A stretch of DNA of 47,642 bases from Gracilibacillus alcaliphilus (GCF_016909015.1 NZ_JAFBFA010000041.1:1-47642); one strand, 5' to 3'; shown: positions 22,932 through 31,862, counted from the stretch's first letter. The notes: generated by a model from the letters alone, not told the origin. Program-made: numbers and translations.

Positions 22932-24269
22932 TTACTGTAATGTTTCGTTTGCCCGATCTTGTGCATCGGTTAATCCTTCTTTTACCGTTTTCTGTCCAAG
23001 CTGAATATTGTCAAATTCCTCTAACAAGATATTTCTTACCTTGTTGCTGCCTTGAATACGAGCAGTAAAGAAACCTGCATCAAATTGTTCCGTACCTGCT
23101 TTATATTCATCATTTTCTTCAACAAAGGATTGATATTCCTCCAGCTCTTGCGCAGAATAACGGACTGGTAAATAGCCAGATTCCATAGACCAAGCAGCTG
23201 TAATCTCTGGGCTTGTTAAAAATTTCATGAATTTCCATGCGGCTTTTTGCTCAGCTGTTTCTGCTTGGTTGAACATAATGATATCATTACCTGCAAATAC
23301 CGTTGCTGCTTCACCGTCCAATGTCGGTGTTGGTGCTGTTCCCCACTCGATGTTTCCTTCAGCAGCGCCTGCCACATGAGGAATTCCAGCAGAAGATCCA
23401 ATATACATTGCTACATCACCGCGCCCAAATGGGTTAGACATATAATCTTCCTCTCCAGCTGTACGTGCAATTTCTTCATCAATCATGTCCATGATCAGTG
23501 ACATCGCTTCTACACCATTTTCAGAGGCAAATTGTGCTTCGCTCGTTTCTTCATCAATAAAAGTACCGCCCATTTGGTTAAGAACCGCTTGGAATTCAGA
23601 TTCATAAGAATTCTCAAACCCCATTCCGACTACATTGTCCTTTGTAACTGTTTCAGCAATATTTCGGACATCATCCCAAGTTTCTGGAGCTTCGAATCCA
23701 TTATCCTCTAATATTTCCTTATTATAAAAAAGAACCCTTGTACTCTTGCTAAATGGCAGACTGTAGTACGTACCATCCCACTGGCTGGACTCTCTAAACA
23801 CATCCACATAATCATCTAATTCTTCGTCAGATAGACCTATTTCACTATCTTCTATAAAATCATTTAATGGCATAATAAAATCATTATTCATATATTCAGG
23901 TATAACACTTGTTACAGCCTGAGAAAGTGTAGGCAGGTTACCGGCTTTTGCAGCAGCCATTATTTTTTGCTCCAGATCATCATAGCTACCCTGGTTAACC
24001 GGCTTTACGGTAATATTTTCATGCTCACTATTGAATTGATCAACAAAGCTATTAATCTGTTCTTCGTGAGGCCCGCTCATCGCATGCCAAAACTCAATTT
24101 CTACTTCTTCTGCTGCTTCATTTTCAGCGGCAGTATCTTCTCCGCCTTTAGAATTCCCTTCTCCACTTTCAGAGTTATCTTCCCCGCCCTCAGGATTACC
24201 TCCTCCACAGGCAGCCAGCAGCAAAATAAAACACATACTTAATAAAGTAAGCAATAAACTCTTCTTCAT
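22932..24269 (-). CDS. ABC importer solute-binding lipoprotein, UgpB/sugar type
   Basis: This 445-residue lipoprotein has a signal peptide ending in LAAC (about residue 20), a Gly/Glu/Ser linker (repeated GGED/GEGN units, about 21-50) and a type-1 binding fold. Patterns include EFWHAMSGPHEEQINSFVDQ, AAWKFMKFLTSPE and ESGYLPVR. EFWHAMSG is shared with glycerol-3-phosphate binding UgpB, which supports that substrate. The ATG at 24269 follows GAGGAGG; a longer frame starts at a TTG inside that site. It is the last gene of the four-gene operon, after the permeases. Confidence 0.85.
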   Translation of the reverse strand: MKKSLLLTLLSMCFILLLAACGGGNPEGGEDNSESGEGNSKGGEDTAAENEAAEEVEIEFWHAMSGPHEEQINSFVDQFNSEHENITVKPVNQGSYDDLEQKIMAAAKAGNLPTLSQAVTSVIPEYMNNDFIMPLNDFIEDSEIGLSDEELDDYVDVFRESSQWDGTYYSLPFSKSTRVLFYNKEILEDNGFEAPETWDDVRNIAETVTKDNVVGMGFENSYESEFQAVLNQMGGTFIDEETSEAQFASENGVEAMSLIMDMIDEEIARTAGEEDYMSNPFGRGDVAMYIGSSAGIPHVAGAAEGNIEWGTAPTPTLDGEAATVFAGNDIIMFNQAETAEQKAAWKFMKFLTSPEITAAWSMESGYLPVRYSAQELEEYQSFVEENDEYKAGTEQFDAGFFTARIQGSNKVRNILLEEFDNIQLGQKTVKEGLTDAQDRANETLQ

Positions 24270-24418
24270 AATATTTTTCCTCCTCAAATAATAATGAATA
24301 TACTTGAAAATAGGTTGCCTCTTTCAAAAAATGAAATTTTCTTCTGCAGGGTTTTTACGAACGATTCTCCGTGATAAACAACGCAGTCAACAGATCACCT
24401 CCTTGGAAAAGTGCAGAA

Positions 24419-25243
24419 TCAGCCTTTCAATCCTGTCCTAGAAACACCAGCAATGATATGTTTCTGCATGATAAAAAATAAAATAATCATCGGCAGCACG
24501 ACCATAGAGGAAGCGGCCATTAATAACTCATATTTCACACCAGCTTCTGTTGTAAAGGCTGAAAGTCCGACTGGCAACGTACGTAATTCCTGAGAGTTGG
24601 TAACAATTAACGGCCATAAGAACGCATTCCAGCTATTGATTACTTTTAATAAAGCTACCGTAATCAGTGCAGGTTTGGCTAAAGGAACCATGACATACCA
24701 TAGAAATCGAAATTCACTGCAGCCATCAACCTTGGCAGCAAAAGAGAGTTCTTTCGGTATTCCCAAGAAAAATTGTCTCAGCAGGAAAATAGCAAAAACA
24801 CTGGCAATCCAAGGTACAATCAAGGCTTGGTATGTATCAATCCATCCCAAATTGGATAAGGTAACAAAATTAGGTATTAAAAGGACCTCTCCCGGTACCA
24901 TCATCGTTCCTAATAAAACAGCGAATATTACCTCTTTCCCATAAAAGTTAATTCTCGCAAATGCATAAGCTGCTAAAATCGTTGTAATTAATTCACCAAT
25001 GGTGCTTAAAACCGTTACAACCACGCTGTTCATAAAATACGTATCAAAAGGAGCAACGCTTAATGCTTCTGTGAAATTACTCCAATTAAGTTCAGAAGGT
25101 ATCCAAACAGGAGGCATAGTCATCACTTCATTCGGTGCTTTTAAAGACGTGCTCAGCATCCAAACGAACGGAAGCAGCATTAAAATAGCGCCAACAGAAA
25201 GTAAAAAATATATGGTTGTCTTGGTTAATGCTGATTTAATCAT
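24419..25243 (-). CDS. CUT1-type ABC permease, UgpE/MalG-like
   Basis: This 274-residue membrane protein has six spans and the EAA loop AAKVDGCSEFRFLWYVMVPL (about 165-185). I start it at the ATG at 25243 after GAGGGGG; an ATG six codons upstream overlaps the stop of the preceding gene but has no site. It pairs with the 25254-26147 permease. A 149-base gap separates it from the binding-protein gene. Confidence 0.85.
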   Translation of the reverse strand: MIKSALTKTTIYFLLSVGAILMLLPFVWMLSTSLKAPNEVMTMPPVWIPSELNWSNFTEALSVAPFDTYFMNSVVVTVLSTIGELITTILAAYAFARINFYGKEVIFAVLLGTMMVPGEVLLIPNFVTLSNLGWIDTYQALIVPWIASVFAIFLLRQFFLGIPKELSFAAKVDGCSEFRFLWYVMVPLAKPALITVALLKVINSWNAFLWPLIVTNSQELRTLPVGLSAFTTEAGVKYELLMAASSMVVLPMIILFFIMQKHIIAGVSRTGLKG

Positions 25244-25253
25244 TGAATCCCCC

Positions 25254-26147
25254 TCAATCATAATGAACGAATTTTTTTCCGATAATCAACTGAACTAATG
25301 TAAATATGAAAACAATGATAAACAAGACGAAAGCTGCAGCAGCTGCCAAACTGAATTCATATTCTTCATAGAATTTCTGATATACGTAGTACACTACAGT
25401 CAGCGTACTATTCGCAGGTCCTGGCTTACCATTAAATAAGGCAAAAATCTCATCGAACACTTTAAATCCATTAATAATGGAGATAATGGAAACAAAAAAC
25501 ATCGTTGGTGACAGCAATGGCAGCGTCATATTTGTAAAACGTCTCCACGCTGAAGCTCCGTCAACCTGGGCAGCTAAATAGTATTGCTGATTAATATTTT
25601 GCAAGCCGGCTAGAAAAATAATGATATTAAACCCCAATCCTTTCCAAATACTCAAAATAATTAAAGCTGGCATCGCATAAGTTGGATCTGTAAGCCAGTT
25701 AATGGGATCTATTCCAAACCAGCCAAGAAAATAATTAAGCAGACCATAGTCCGAATGAAAAATCCAGCTCCAGACAATCGCTACAGCTACCACTGAGGTA
25801 ACAAAAGGCAGAAAATAAATCGTCCGGAAAAAACCTAAAAATTTAATCTTGCTATTAAGAAATAAAGCAATCGTCAAAGATAATATAATGGAAATCGGTA
25901 CAACACCAACGACAAAAATAAATGTATTCAGCGTCGCTTTTATAAAATTAGGGTCTTGGAAAAGATGGATAAAATTCCTTACACCTCGCTCATACACCAC
26001 ATTATTAAAGTAATCAAAATCTATATAAAAACTCATCAAAAAAGACTTGATAATCGGATAGATGTTAAAAATAATTAAGATAAGCAGTGCCGGCAGAAGA
26101 TACAGGAAGGCTTTAAACGTGCTCTTCCAAGTTGGTTCTGACATCAT
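25254..26147 (-). CDS. CUT1-type ABC permease, UgpA/MalF-like
   Basis: This 297-residue membrane protein has six spans and the EAA loop AAQVDGASAWRRFTNMTLPL (about 195-215). The start is the ATG at 26147, with GGAGGG 7 bases upstream and lying inside the last codons of the ATPase gene, so the two overlap by about 35 bases and are translationally coupled. A longer frame into the ATPase gene has no ribosome site. Confidence 0.85.
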   Translation of the reverse strand: MMSEPTWKSTFKAFLYLLPALLILIIFNIYPIIKSFLMSFYIDFDYFNNVVYERGVRNFIHLFQDPNFIKATLNTFIFVVGVVPISIILSLTIALFLNSKIKFLGFFRTIYFLPFVTSVVAVAIVWSWIFHSDYGLLNYFLGWFGIDPINWLTDPTYAMPALIILSIWKGLGFNIIIFLAGLQNINQQYYLAAQVDGASAWRRFTNMTLPLLSPTMFFVSIISIINGFKVFDEIFALFNGKPGPANSTLTVVYYVYQKFYEEYEFSLAAAAAFVLFIIVFIFTLVQLIIGKKFVHYD

Positions 26148-27231
26148 GCGAAAACCCTCCTCCAATGCGTTCACTTGTATTCGTATCAAAGAAGTGAATC
26201 TGATTTTCTTCAATAGCCAGGCTGCAAGTATCACCTACTTGTAAATGGATTTTCGGATCTACTAAAGCACGTACTGGTATGTCCCCTTGCTGTACACGAA
26301 TAAGCGTGTCTCTGCCAATGGTCTCGATATGAATAACTTCTCCTGTAATAAATGCTTCATTTTCTGCAGCAATTTCTAAATGTTCAGGACGCAACCCGAT
26401 TTTAAGTGTTTCATAAGCCTTCAATGCCGGGTTCATGAAGGTGACCTGTTGATTCGTTCCGTCAATCGTGTACGTTCCAGCCTTGCTTTCTTCCTTGGTT
26501 AAGTTTAAGAAGTTGATTGGCGGATTCCCTAAGAAACTCGCTGCAAATACATTACTTGGTGTGCGGTACATTTCCTGTGGTGCACTATCTTGTTGTAATT
26601 CCCCTTGGTTCATAAGCATCACACGGTCAGATATGCTCAATGCTTCTTCCTGATCATGTGTAACAAACACAGCAGTAATTCCAACCTCTTGCTGTATTCT
26701 TCTAATCTCTTCACGCATTTCTAAACGCAATCGTGCATCTAAGTTTGACAAAGGTTCATCTAAGAGCAGTAGCTTTGGATTTTTCACGAGAGCACGGGCA
26801 ATCGCAACCCGCTGCTGCTGTCCTCCTGAGAGTTGGGCTGGCTTTCGGTCAGTCAGATGATCAATCTGCACGAGCTTAGCCATTTCCATCGCCCGTTGCT
26901 TTGCTTCCGCTTTCGCAACTCTTTGCATTTTTAAAGGGAACATAATATTTTTTAATACAGATAGATGTGGGTATAGGGCATAACTTTGAAAAACCATTCC
27001 GATTCCACGTTTTTCTGCATCAAGATGTGTTACTCTCTTATCTCCAAAATAAATTTCTCCACCGGTAGGTTTGTACAGACCCGACAAAAGCATTAATGTT
27101 GTACTTTTCCCGCAGCCGCTTGGTCCAAGTAATGAGACCAACTCACCATTCTTAATGGTAGTGGTGATATGTTTGACTGCAGTTACATCATCAAACTGCA
27201 TAGTTAATTGTTCTAAATGAATGTCCATCAT
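26113..27231 (-). CDS. ABC importer ATPase, UgpC/MsmX type
   Basis: This 372-residue ATPase has Walker A GPSGCGKST (about 35-43), Q-loop FQSYALYPHLS, signature LSGGQQQR, LLDEPLSNLDARLR and the C-terminal regulatory/TOBE region (KIGLRPEHLEI on). First gene of the second Ugp/sugar-type operon. Two adjacent ATG codons are possible; spacing from AGGGGG favours the second (27228). Having an operon-encoded ATPase in both Ugp-like systems means they need not share one. Two TGTAAA sites 22 bases apart lie 50-75 bases upstream. Confidence 0.85.
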   Translation of the reverse strand: MMDIHLEQLTMQFDDVTAVKHITTTIKNGELVSLLGPSGCGKSTTLMLLSGLYKPTGGEIYFGDKRVTHLDAEKRGIGMVFQSYALYPHLSVLKNIMFPLKMQRVAKAEAKQRAMEMAKLVQIDHLTDRKPAQLSGGQQQRVAIARALVKNPKLLLLDEPLSNLDARLRLEMREEIRRIQQEVGITAVFVTHDQEEALSISDRVMLMNQGELQQDSAPQEMYRTPSNVFAASFLGNPPINFLNLTKEESKAGTYTIDGTNQQVTFMNPALKAYETLKIGLRPEHLEIAAENEAFITGEVIHIETIGRDTLIRVQQGDIPVRALVDPKIHLQVGDTCSLAIEENQIHFFDTNTSERIGGGFSHDVRTNLEEHV

Positions 27232-27279
27232 TTTCCCCCTATGAAACTACTTTTTCTAGTGGTTATTCTAGCAAATGAA

Positions 27280-27307
27280 TGTAAAAGAAAGATGATTATA
27301 GTGTAAA
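27280..27307 (-). promoter_or_regulatory. Weak Pho-box-like repeat upstream of the second Ugp-type operon
   Basis: On the minus strand, TTTACA occurs twice with starts 22 bases apart (two 11-base steps), but the middle half-site does not match. A TATAAT lies just downstream of the first. It is only suggestive of PhoP control and much weaker than the box at 17008. Confidence 0.3.
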
Positions 27308-27490
27308 TATTTCTTTTTATTATTTACTTATTATAAATAATATGGTATGCTATAATCTTGGTTATTTTTCGCTCTGTGACTGTCTCCTATATATTTCTTT
27401 CCGTATTTTTTCTTCCAATACAAAAATAAATAAACATAAGCATAAGACCGCGTTTAAAAACGATACCCAAAAATCCATACGAAGTCTCTA

Positions 27491-27587
27491 AAACGAAACT
27501 TTCTGCCATGGGCGTTTTCACTTTTCTCTCACTGGGACTGCGATTACCTGCCCCGCTAAAAACATAGATGAAACCTAAGGAATCAGG
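27491..27587 (-). repeat. Second repeat family, copy 2
   Basis: On the minus strand it reads CCTGATTCCTTAGGTTTC, GCGGGGCAGGTAATCGCAGT, GTGAGAGAAAAGTGAAAACG and CCCATGGCAGAAAGTTTCGT. It aligns with 20429-20530 over its whole length with the same order of blocks. A 79-codon open frame crosses it, but it has no ribosome site, and the same frame is not kept in the other copy. Confidence 0.65.
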
Positions 27588-27719
27588 GAATTCGCCTGAT
27601 CTCCCGTCTGCATAGAAGGGCTGCAAGCTTCTTCGTATATCGTGCTGGCTGGAGCAGGGAGTTTTACGGTCGAAAATGAGGTGGAATGCAAGTTAATAAG
27701 TTATATTAGAATGGAAAAG

Positions 27720-28449
27720 CGTAAATTCTATGTCCATGCAAGCTATTAACTCAACTTTCACGACAATGGGAAGGCAGAGCCTCGATTCAAGTATTAAAGC
27801 TGGAATTATTCCTGGGAGAAATAACGAAAATGAGGGAAGATCAACTACTGGAAGAAATACGTAAAGAAGTCAAAAGAGGAGTAGGGTTAAAGAAGATCCG
27901 CCAGCTTCAAGAGGTGTCTAGTCAATCTGTTGGTATCCAAGAATCCAGAAGACTGGCACGGATGAAAAATCCAAACATTATTGGATCAATACACCCTTCT
28001 TCAGGAAAAAATCAAGGAAGTATGGCATATGGTGGAATCGATAACAAGCACGATTCCAGGTGTCCAGGAAATGATGGATATAAAGGGTGGGTGAAACAAC
28101 GATCGCTGCATTTCTAGCAGAGGTAGGCGATTTAAGCAGATATGATCACCCCGAACAAATCATTAAGTTAGCTGGATTAAACTTAAAACTGGCCACGTCA
28201 GGAAAATGGAAAGGTAAAACGGTTATTACCGAACGAGGGCGGCCTAAATTACGCGCCCTGTTGTTCCAAGTCATCTTTCCATTAGTGGGACACAATCCTG
28301 CTTTTAAGGCATTACACGAATATTTTACAACCAGAAAAGAGAATCCGTTAAAGAAAAAGCAGTCCTTGATTGCACTGTGTTGCAAGTTGATTCGCATTTT
28401 ATTCACGATAGGAAAGAAACAAGTAGCTTTTTGTCCGGAAAAATGTTAG
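27720..28449 (+). pseudogene. IS110-family transposase remnant, frameshifted and 5'-truncated
   Basis: Three frames together give the C-terminal two thirds of an IS110 transposase: a coiled segment (LLEEIRKEVKRGVGLKKIRQ, SQSVGIQESRRLARMK), then LLQEKIKEVWHMVESITSTI-PGV. The Transposase_20 region follows: GETTIAAFLAEVGDLSRYDH, AGLNLKLATSGKWKGKTVIT and GRPKLRALLFQ. It ends in a normal-looking C-terminus at 28449. There are frameshifts near 27980 and 28090. The N-terminal DEDD catalytic half is missing, so it is dead. Repeat family 2 copy 2 lies just before it. Confidence 0.8.
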
Positions 28450-28704
28450 GGGACATTCCTCATTTTCCCATACAGGATGCCGCTTAGCGAAAGAAATAAA
28501 GTAGGCCCCCGTTTTCATGATAGCGAAGCGATTTCATTTATTTAAAAATAACCATCACATGAGAAGCAAGGAGCAGCCGGCAAATTTATATACAAACGGG
28601 CCATGCCCCTGTAAGAAAGCATGACCGGCCCCCACTTCATGGATAGACCGAACGAAGGAATGTATGCGCAATAGACGCTGTGAGATGTGGGAGGGTTTGT
28701 CACC

Positions 28705-28968
28705 ATGAGTAAGGTGGGAATCAGTTTTATTCAGAATAAGGGGATAATTGATCAAGCAAGATGGATCGGAGACGGTTCAGTTAAAGTTATTATGGATAAG
28801 TGCTATGCGAAGGACGGTAGGATTAAAGCCTTCGACAACCCTCAATTTAATGAACTTAAAATTGAAATTGAAAATCATGGCGTTCAAGAGATTAAGCATA
28901 GTTTAACAGAATGGATTGACTTAAGAAATCAATTTACAACTCAACGAATTACTACTTACCATGACTAA
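28705..28968 (+). CDS. Hypothetical protein, 87 residues
   Basis: The ATG at 28705 has GGGAGG about 9 bases upstream. The product is soluble and mixed-charge (SKVGISFIQNKGIIDQARWI at the start, RNQFTTQRITTYHD at the end), with no membrane segment or motif I recognise. It is followed after 26 bases by an XRE-regulator remnant in the same direction. It could be a genuine small gene from a mobile or toxin-antitoxin-like cassette, or a fragment of a longer gene. Confidence that it is expressed is modest. Confidence 0.4.
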   Translation: MSKVGISFIQNKGIIDQARWIGDGSVKVIMDKCYAKDGRIKAFDNPQFNELKIEIENHGVQEIKHSLTEWIDLRNQFTTQRITTYHD

Positions 28969-28994
28969 TCCATCACTCAATTACACATTAAAAC

Positions 28995-29129
28995 GAGTAT
29001 TCGCCGAGAACTCTTAGTGAGTTGGCAAGTGGTAAACGCCAACGAATTCAATTTGAACATTTAGATAAAATCGTGAATGTACGGAATATCAAGGATATGA
29101 ATGAATTGTTTCGTATTGCAAGAAGATGA
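28995..29129 (+). pseudogene. XRE/Cro-C1 regulator remnant, C-terminal part
   Basis: This stop-bounded frame of 44 codons encodes YSPRTLSELASGKRQRIQFE, HLDKIVNVRNIKDMNELF and RIARR. That is the second half of a small Cro/C1 HTH (recognition helix R.L..L..GKR..I.FEHL.KI). A TAA lies directly upstream and there is no start, so helix 1-2 is missing. It may once have been an autoregulated partner of the 28705 gene. Confidence 0.6.
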
Positions 29130-29293
29130 AAAATATAATTATAGATGTGTTTAATTGACTTTAAATTTTGCACACAAAAAAGACGTTAGCTGAAGCCATG
29201 CCTGCGGAAAGCGACTTCTCGCAGCGGACATCTATCTTGGCTAAAAGGTAAAGGATCAAATGCTCTTCTTGGTTTTTAAAACACAAGCTTCGC

Positions 29294-30052
29294 CTATTGA
29301 AATAAATGATGCAGCAGCTGGTTTCGATCTTCGAAGAATTGCTTCATCACGGAATAATGTTGGGTGTCTTCCAGTTTCTTTGCTTCCATGCCATCTTCTG
29401 ATAGTTCAATGATCGCGGCATGAGGATAAGCCATTAACATAGGGGAGTGGGTCGCAATAATAAATTGTGAACCTTGATGAACCAGCTCGTCCATCCGGCT
29501 TAGCAATGACAATTGTCTCAGCGGTGATAAAGCAGCTTCCGGTTCATCTAAAATGTATAAACCATGCCCGCGAAATCGTTCATTAAAGGTGGCGAAGAAG
29601 GATTCGCCGTGTGATTGCTGATGCAATGACTTGCCGCCAAAAGCATCGACAATTCTTGCACCGCCCATTGGGTCCTGATCTAGTTCCTCTACATAAGTAG
29701 CTACATTATAAAAGCTTTCAGCCCGTAAGAAGAAATTATCCCTTGGGCGATAGGCGCCCTTGGCAATACGTAGGTATTGATCCAAATTGCTATGTGAATC
29801 ATAATTGGAAAAATTAAAATTCCGTGTTCCGCCTTCAGGATTGAATCCTAATGAAACAGCCATGCCTTCCAACAAACTGGATTTCCCCATTCCATTCTCC
29901 CCAATAATAAAGGTGACATTCGGATGGAAATAGATATCTTTAAACTTTTTAATAACAGGAAGATTCAAGGGGAAATGCTGAAAAGACGGAATATATTCTG
30001 TTTTGAGCTTCAAACTTTTTATATATTGTGTGTCAATGTCTAATCTGCCCAC
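29294..30052 (-). CDS. AAA-family (ABC-like) ATPase
   Basis: This 252-residue cytosolic ATPase has Walker A GENGMGKSSLLE (about 50-61), the D-loop/Walker B LDEPEAALSPLRQL (about 168-181) and the switch ATHSPML (about 204-210). The layout is that of small SMC/RecF-type AAA ATPases (AAA_21/AAA_23 class) often annotated only as AAA ATPase. The start is GTG with GAGGTGATAAA. No nuclease or TOPRIM partner is next to it, so it does not look like an OLD or Septu-type defence gene; function unknown. Confidence 0.75.
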   Translation of the reverse strand: MGRLDIDTQYIKSLKLKTEYIPSFQHFPLNLPVIKKFKDIYFHPNVTFIIGENGMGKSSLLEGMAVSLGFNPEGGTRNFNFSNYDSHSNLDQYLRIAKGAYRPRDNFFLRAESFYNVATYVEELDQDPMGGARIVDAFGGKSLHQQSHGESFFATFNERFRGHGLYILDEPEAALSPLRQLSLLSRMDELVHQGSQFIIATHSPMLMAYPHAAIIELSEDGMEAKKLEDTQHYSVMKQFFEDRNQLLHHLFQ

Positions 30053-30068
30053 TTTATCACCTCTTTCC

Positions 30069-30401
30069 TTACGAAATAAGGATTTGAATCCCTTTTACAA
30101 TATTCCATATCAAAAAGTAAAGACTGATCAAAAAACAGACAACCATGGCAATCGAGGTAGAAATAAGCAACACCATACTAGCATTTTCAAGATTATTCTG
30201 AAATTGCCAAATACCTAAGAAGCCAATAACCAAAACGGCAGCGATGGCAGTCAGTGCAGGGATAATATGTGTCCAAAGTGCTTTTTTTGCATGTGGCTTG
30301 GTTACTTCATCACCAAAAATCCACACTAAAATAGGAAATAAAAGTGGTGCGAAAAAGATACTAAAATAGCATAGTGAAGATAATAATTTGTTTCCTTCCA
30401 T
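30069..30401 (-). CDS. DUF4870-type small membrane protein
   Basis: This 110-residue protein has three hydrophobic segments (about 7-27, 43-63, 72-105) and the ALWTHIIPALTAIAAVLVIG pattern of DUF4870 proteins. AGGAG lies 8 bases before the ATG. It is followed by the AAA ATPase gene after 17 bases. The start region and first 40 codons have a decayed second copy at 11042-11200. Confidence 0.7.
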   Translation of the reverse strand: MEGNKLLSSLCYFSIFFAPLLFPILVWIFGDEVTKPHAKKALWTHIIPALTAIAAVLVIGFLGIWQFQNNLENASMVLLISTSIAMVVCFLISLYFLIWNIVKGIQILIS

Positions 30402-30464
30402 TCTAACAACTCCTAGATAAAGCGGGGTTCTCTTGATTCCCTGCTAATGATATGAGGATATATA

Positions 30465-31505
30465 TTAATAAACAAATAACCAATTAATAATCGATAAGAA
30501 AACAGCCATCACCATAATTCCAGTTACAACAATCATGTGCCGTTTGCGCTGCAGGGCGATGATCGCAATATATTCTCTTACCATGGCATTAGGCCAATAA
30601 TACAAAGCTGTCTTGGCACCAATTCCTTGACTGTTTAGCCCTGCCATTCGGGCATAAATTCCTGCACGGAAAAGGTGAAAATTATTTGTCGTAAAAATAC
30701 TGTGATAGTTTTGATCCGGCTTCCGCTGATCCATGATCTGCTTGGAGAAGAGCATATTTTCATAAGTGTTGCGTGATTGATTCTCTTGAATGGTATCCTC
30801 TTTCGGAATACCATGTTTGATGGCATACTCTTGCATTGCTTCCGCCTCAGGACGCCCTTCATCTGGGCCTTGTCCACCTGACAGAATAATTTTTGGCGGG
30901 GCGGCTGCCTTTTTTTGTTTCTGATAAAAATCAATGGCTTTATTAATTCGACTGGCTAACAGCGGAGGGACTTGATCCTTAATCAGACCACTGCCCAGCA
31001 CAATAATAAAATCCTGATTACGTTTGGGGCGGTTAAATTGATACAGCAAGTAAGCCGTAAAGAAATTCAATAAATGTAAAAAAAAATAAAAGGTAATAAA
31101 TGCAGCACCGGCAAACAAAGGTTGTAAACTTGCTGAGACAAATTGTGATAGGTTCAGTGTGTTGAGAAATAACAGCACGATAATACCAATGGCTGCAAGC
31201 AGTGTTAACGAGTTCGCCAATCTTTTGCCTTCTCGGCGCATAAGTATTCTAGCATTTAGAAAGAGCCCCCCAATTAATGCCACAATGGCAAATGGAATTA
31301 AAATCAATAAGGCGAGTAAAGGAAAAGCGATCAAAGAGCTTAAATATGTATTATTTGTTTCAAAGGCATATACGAAACAGAATAACAGAAAGGACACAAT
31401 AAAAATATTAAATAGAAAACCATTGACTAATTTCCTCGGATCCCTCCAGTAAGAGATCAGAAAGGTAATTAAGAAAAATAAGGGAAAAAGGCCAAGCCAC
31501 AGCAA
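30465..31505 (-). CDS. YdcF-family (DUF218/SanA-like) membrane protein
   Basis: This 346-residue protein has four to five N-terminal spans (about 1-150) and a cytosol- or exterior-facing DUF218 domain (about 165-325): IIVLGSGLIKDQVPP, ILSGGQGPDEGRPEAEAM, NTYENMLFS and TNNFHLFRAGIYA. The C-terminal span is at 325-345. This is the long Bacillota version of the fold; related proteins (SanA, ElyC) act in cell-envelope metabolism. The start is TTG after GAGGTG. Fragments of a second copy lie at 11251-11340. Confidence 0.8.
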   Translation of the reverse strand: MLWLGLFPLFFLITFLISYWRDPRKLVNGFLFNIFIVSFLLFCFVYAFETNNTYLSSLIAFPLLALLILIPFAIVALIGGLFLNARILMRREGKRLANSLTLLAAIGIIVLLFLNTLNLSQFVSASLQPLFAGAAFITFYFFLHLLNFFTAYLLYQFNRPKRNQDFIIVLGSGLIKDQVPPLLASRINKAIDFYQKQKKAAAPPKIILSGGQGPDEGRPEAEAMQEYAIKHGIPKEDTIQENQSRNTYENMLFSKQIMDQRKPDQNYHSIFTTNNFHLFRAGIYARMAGLNSQGIGAKTALYYWPNAMVREYIAIIALQRKRHMIVVTGIMVMAVFLSIINWLFVY

Positions 31506-31689
31506 GTATGATCACCTCTTTGTTGTTATTTTATCCTAGTAAGGCCATTTTGCCAGACATGTTAGGAAAAACAGGCTCCAGCTTCGATAAATCTCGTTTT
31601 ATCGGAGCAATCAAGTTCTGTCTATATAATAAATATTATCGTACCATATTTAGCAGAAGACGTATAGAAGGATTGGGATTAGTTTGGTT

Positions 31690-31718
31690 TTGACATTTGG
31701 GTAAATATCTTTTACAAT
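31690..31718 (+). promoter_or_regulatory. Sigma-A promoter of the ABC-F leader
   Basis: TTGACA (31690-31695), a 17-base spacer and TACAAT (31713-31718) form a near-consensus housekeeping promoter. The start point would be near 31725, eight or so bases before the leader peptide's ribosome site. Confidence 0.8.
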
Positions 31719-31751
31719 AAATGGTGAATAGAAAAGGAGGATTATTAAAAA

Positions 31752-31793
31752 ATGACACATTCCATGAGACTTCGTTTCCCAACTTTGAACTAA
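31752..31793 (+). CDS. ErmD-like macrolide-sensing leader peptide
   Basis: Thirteen codons, MTHSMRLRFPTLN then TAA, follow AAAGGAGG (31733-31740). The sequence matches, from memory, the leader peptides of ErmD/ErmK of Bacillus, in which MTHSMRL stalls macrolide-bound ribosomes at an Arg-x-Arg type motif; here R6-L7-R8. It lies 400 bases before an ABC-F resistance gene and inside a foldable attenuator, so ribosome stalling would be the switch that turns the downstream gene on. Confidence 0.8.
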   Translation: MTHSMRLRFPTLN

Positions 31794-31862
31794 AAGCAAT
31801 TAAATAAGTTCAAAGACTCTGTTTGATTGAACAGAGCGAACGGGATAAGTCTGTCCTTTTTT
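31767..31862 (+). promoter_or_regulatory. Transcription attenuator of the ABC-F gene
   Basis: CTTTGAAC (31783-31790, in the leader codons) pairs with GTTCAAAG (31808-31815). CTCTGTT (31817-31823) pairs with AACAGAG (31830-31836). AGACTT (31767-31772, codons R6-L7) pairs with AAGTCT (31847-31852), just before TTTTTT (31857-31862). A ribosome stalled at R6-L7-R8 would cover the AGACTT strand and stop the terminator from forming. A second GGATACGTCTGTCTTTCTTT stretch near 31902 repeats the terminator sequence, with GGTAACGAAG nearly complementary to CTTCGTTTCC of the leader. Confidence 0.65.

Noticed and set aside
27387..27626. 79-codon minus-strand frame before the IS110 remnant
   Set aside because: It lies over a copy of the second repeat family; the other copy does not keep the frame and there is no ribosome site.
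28555..28755. 66-codon minus-strand frame
   Set aside because: Overlaps the better supported 28705 gene and lacks a ribosome site.
29150..29230. CTGCGGAAAGCGAC-type sequence as part of a known IS end
   Set aside because: I recall similar sequences in Bacillaceae intergenic regions, but there is only one copy here and no transposase, so no element is called.
29294..30052. AAA ATPase as an anti-phage defence gene
   Set aside because: No nuclease, TOPRIM, helicase or reverse-transcriptase partner is adjacent; its neighbours are DUF4870 and YdcF genes.
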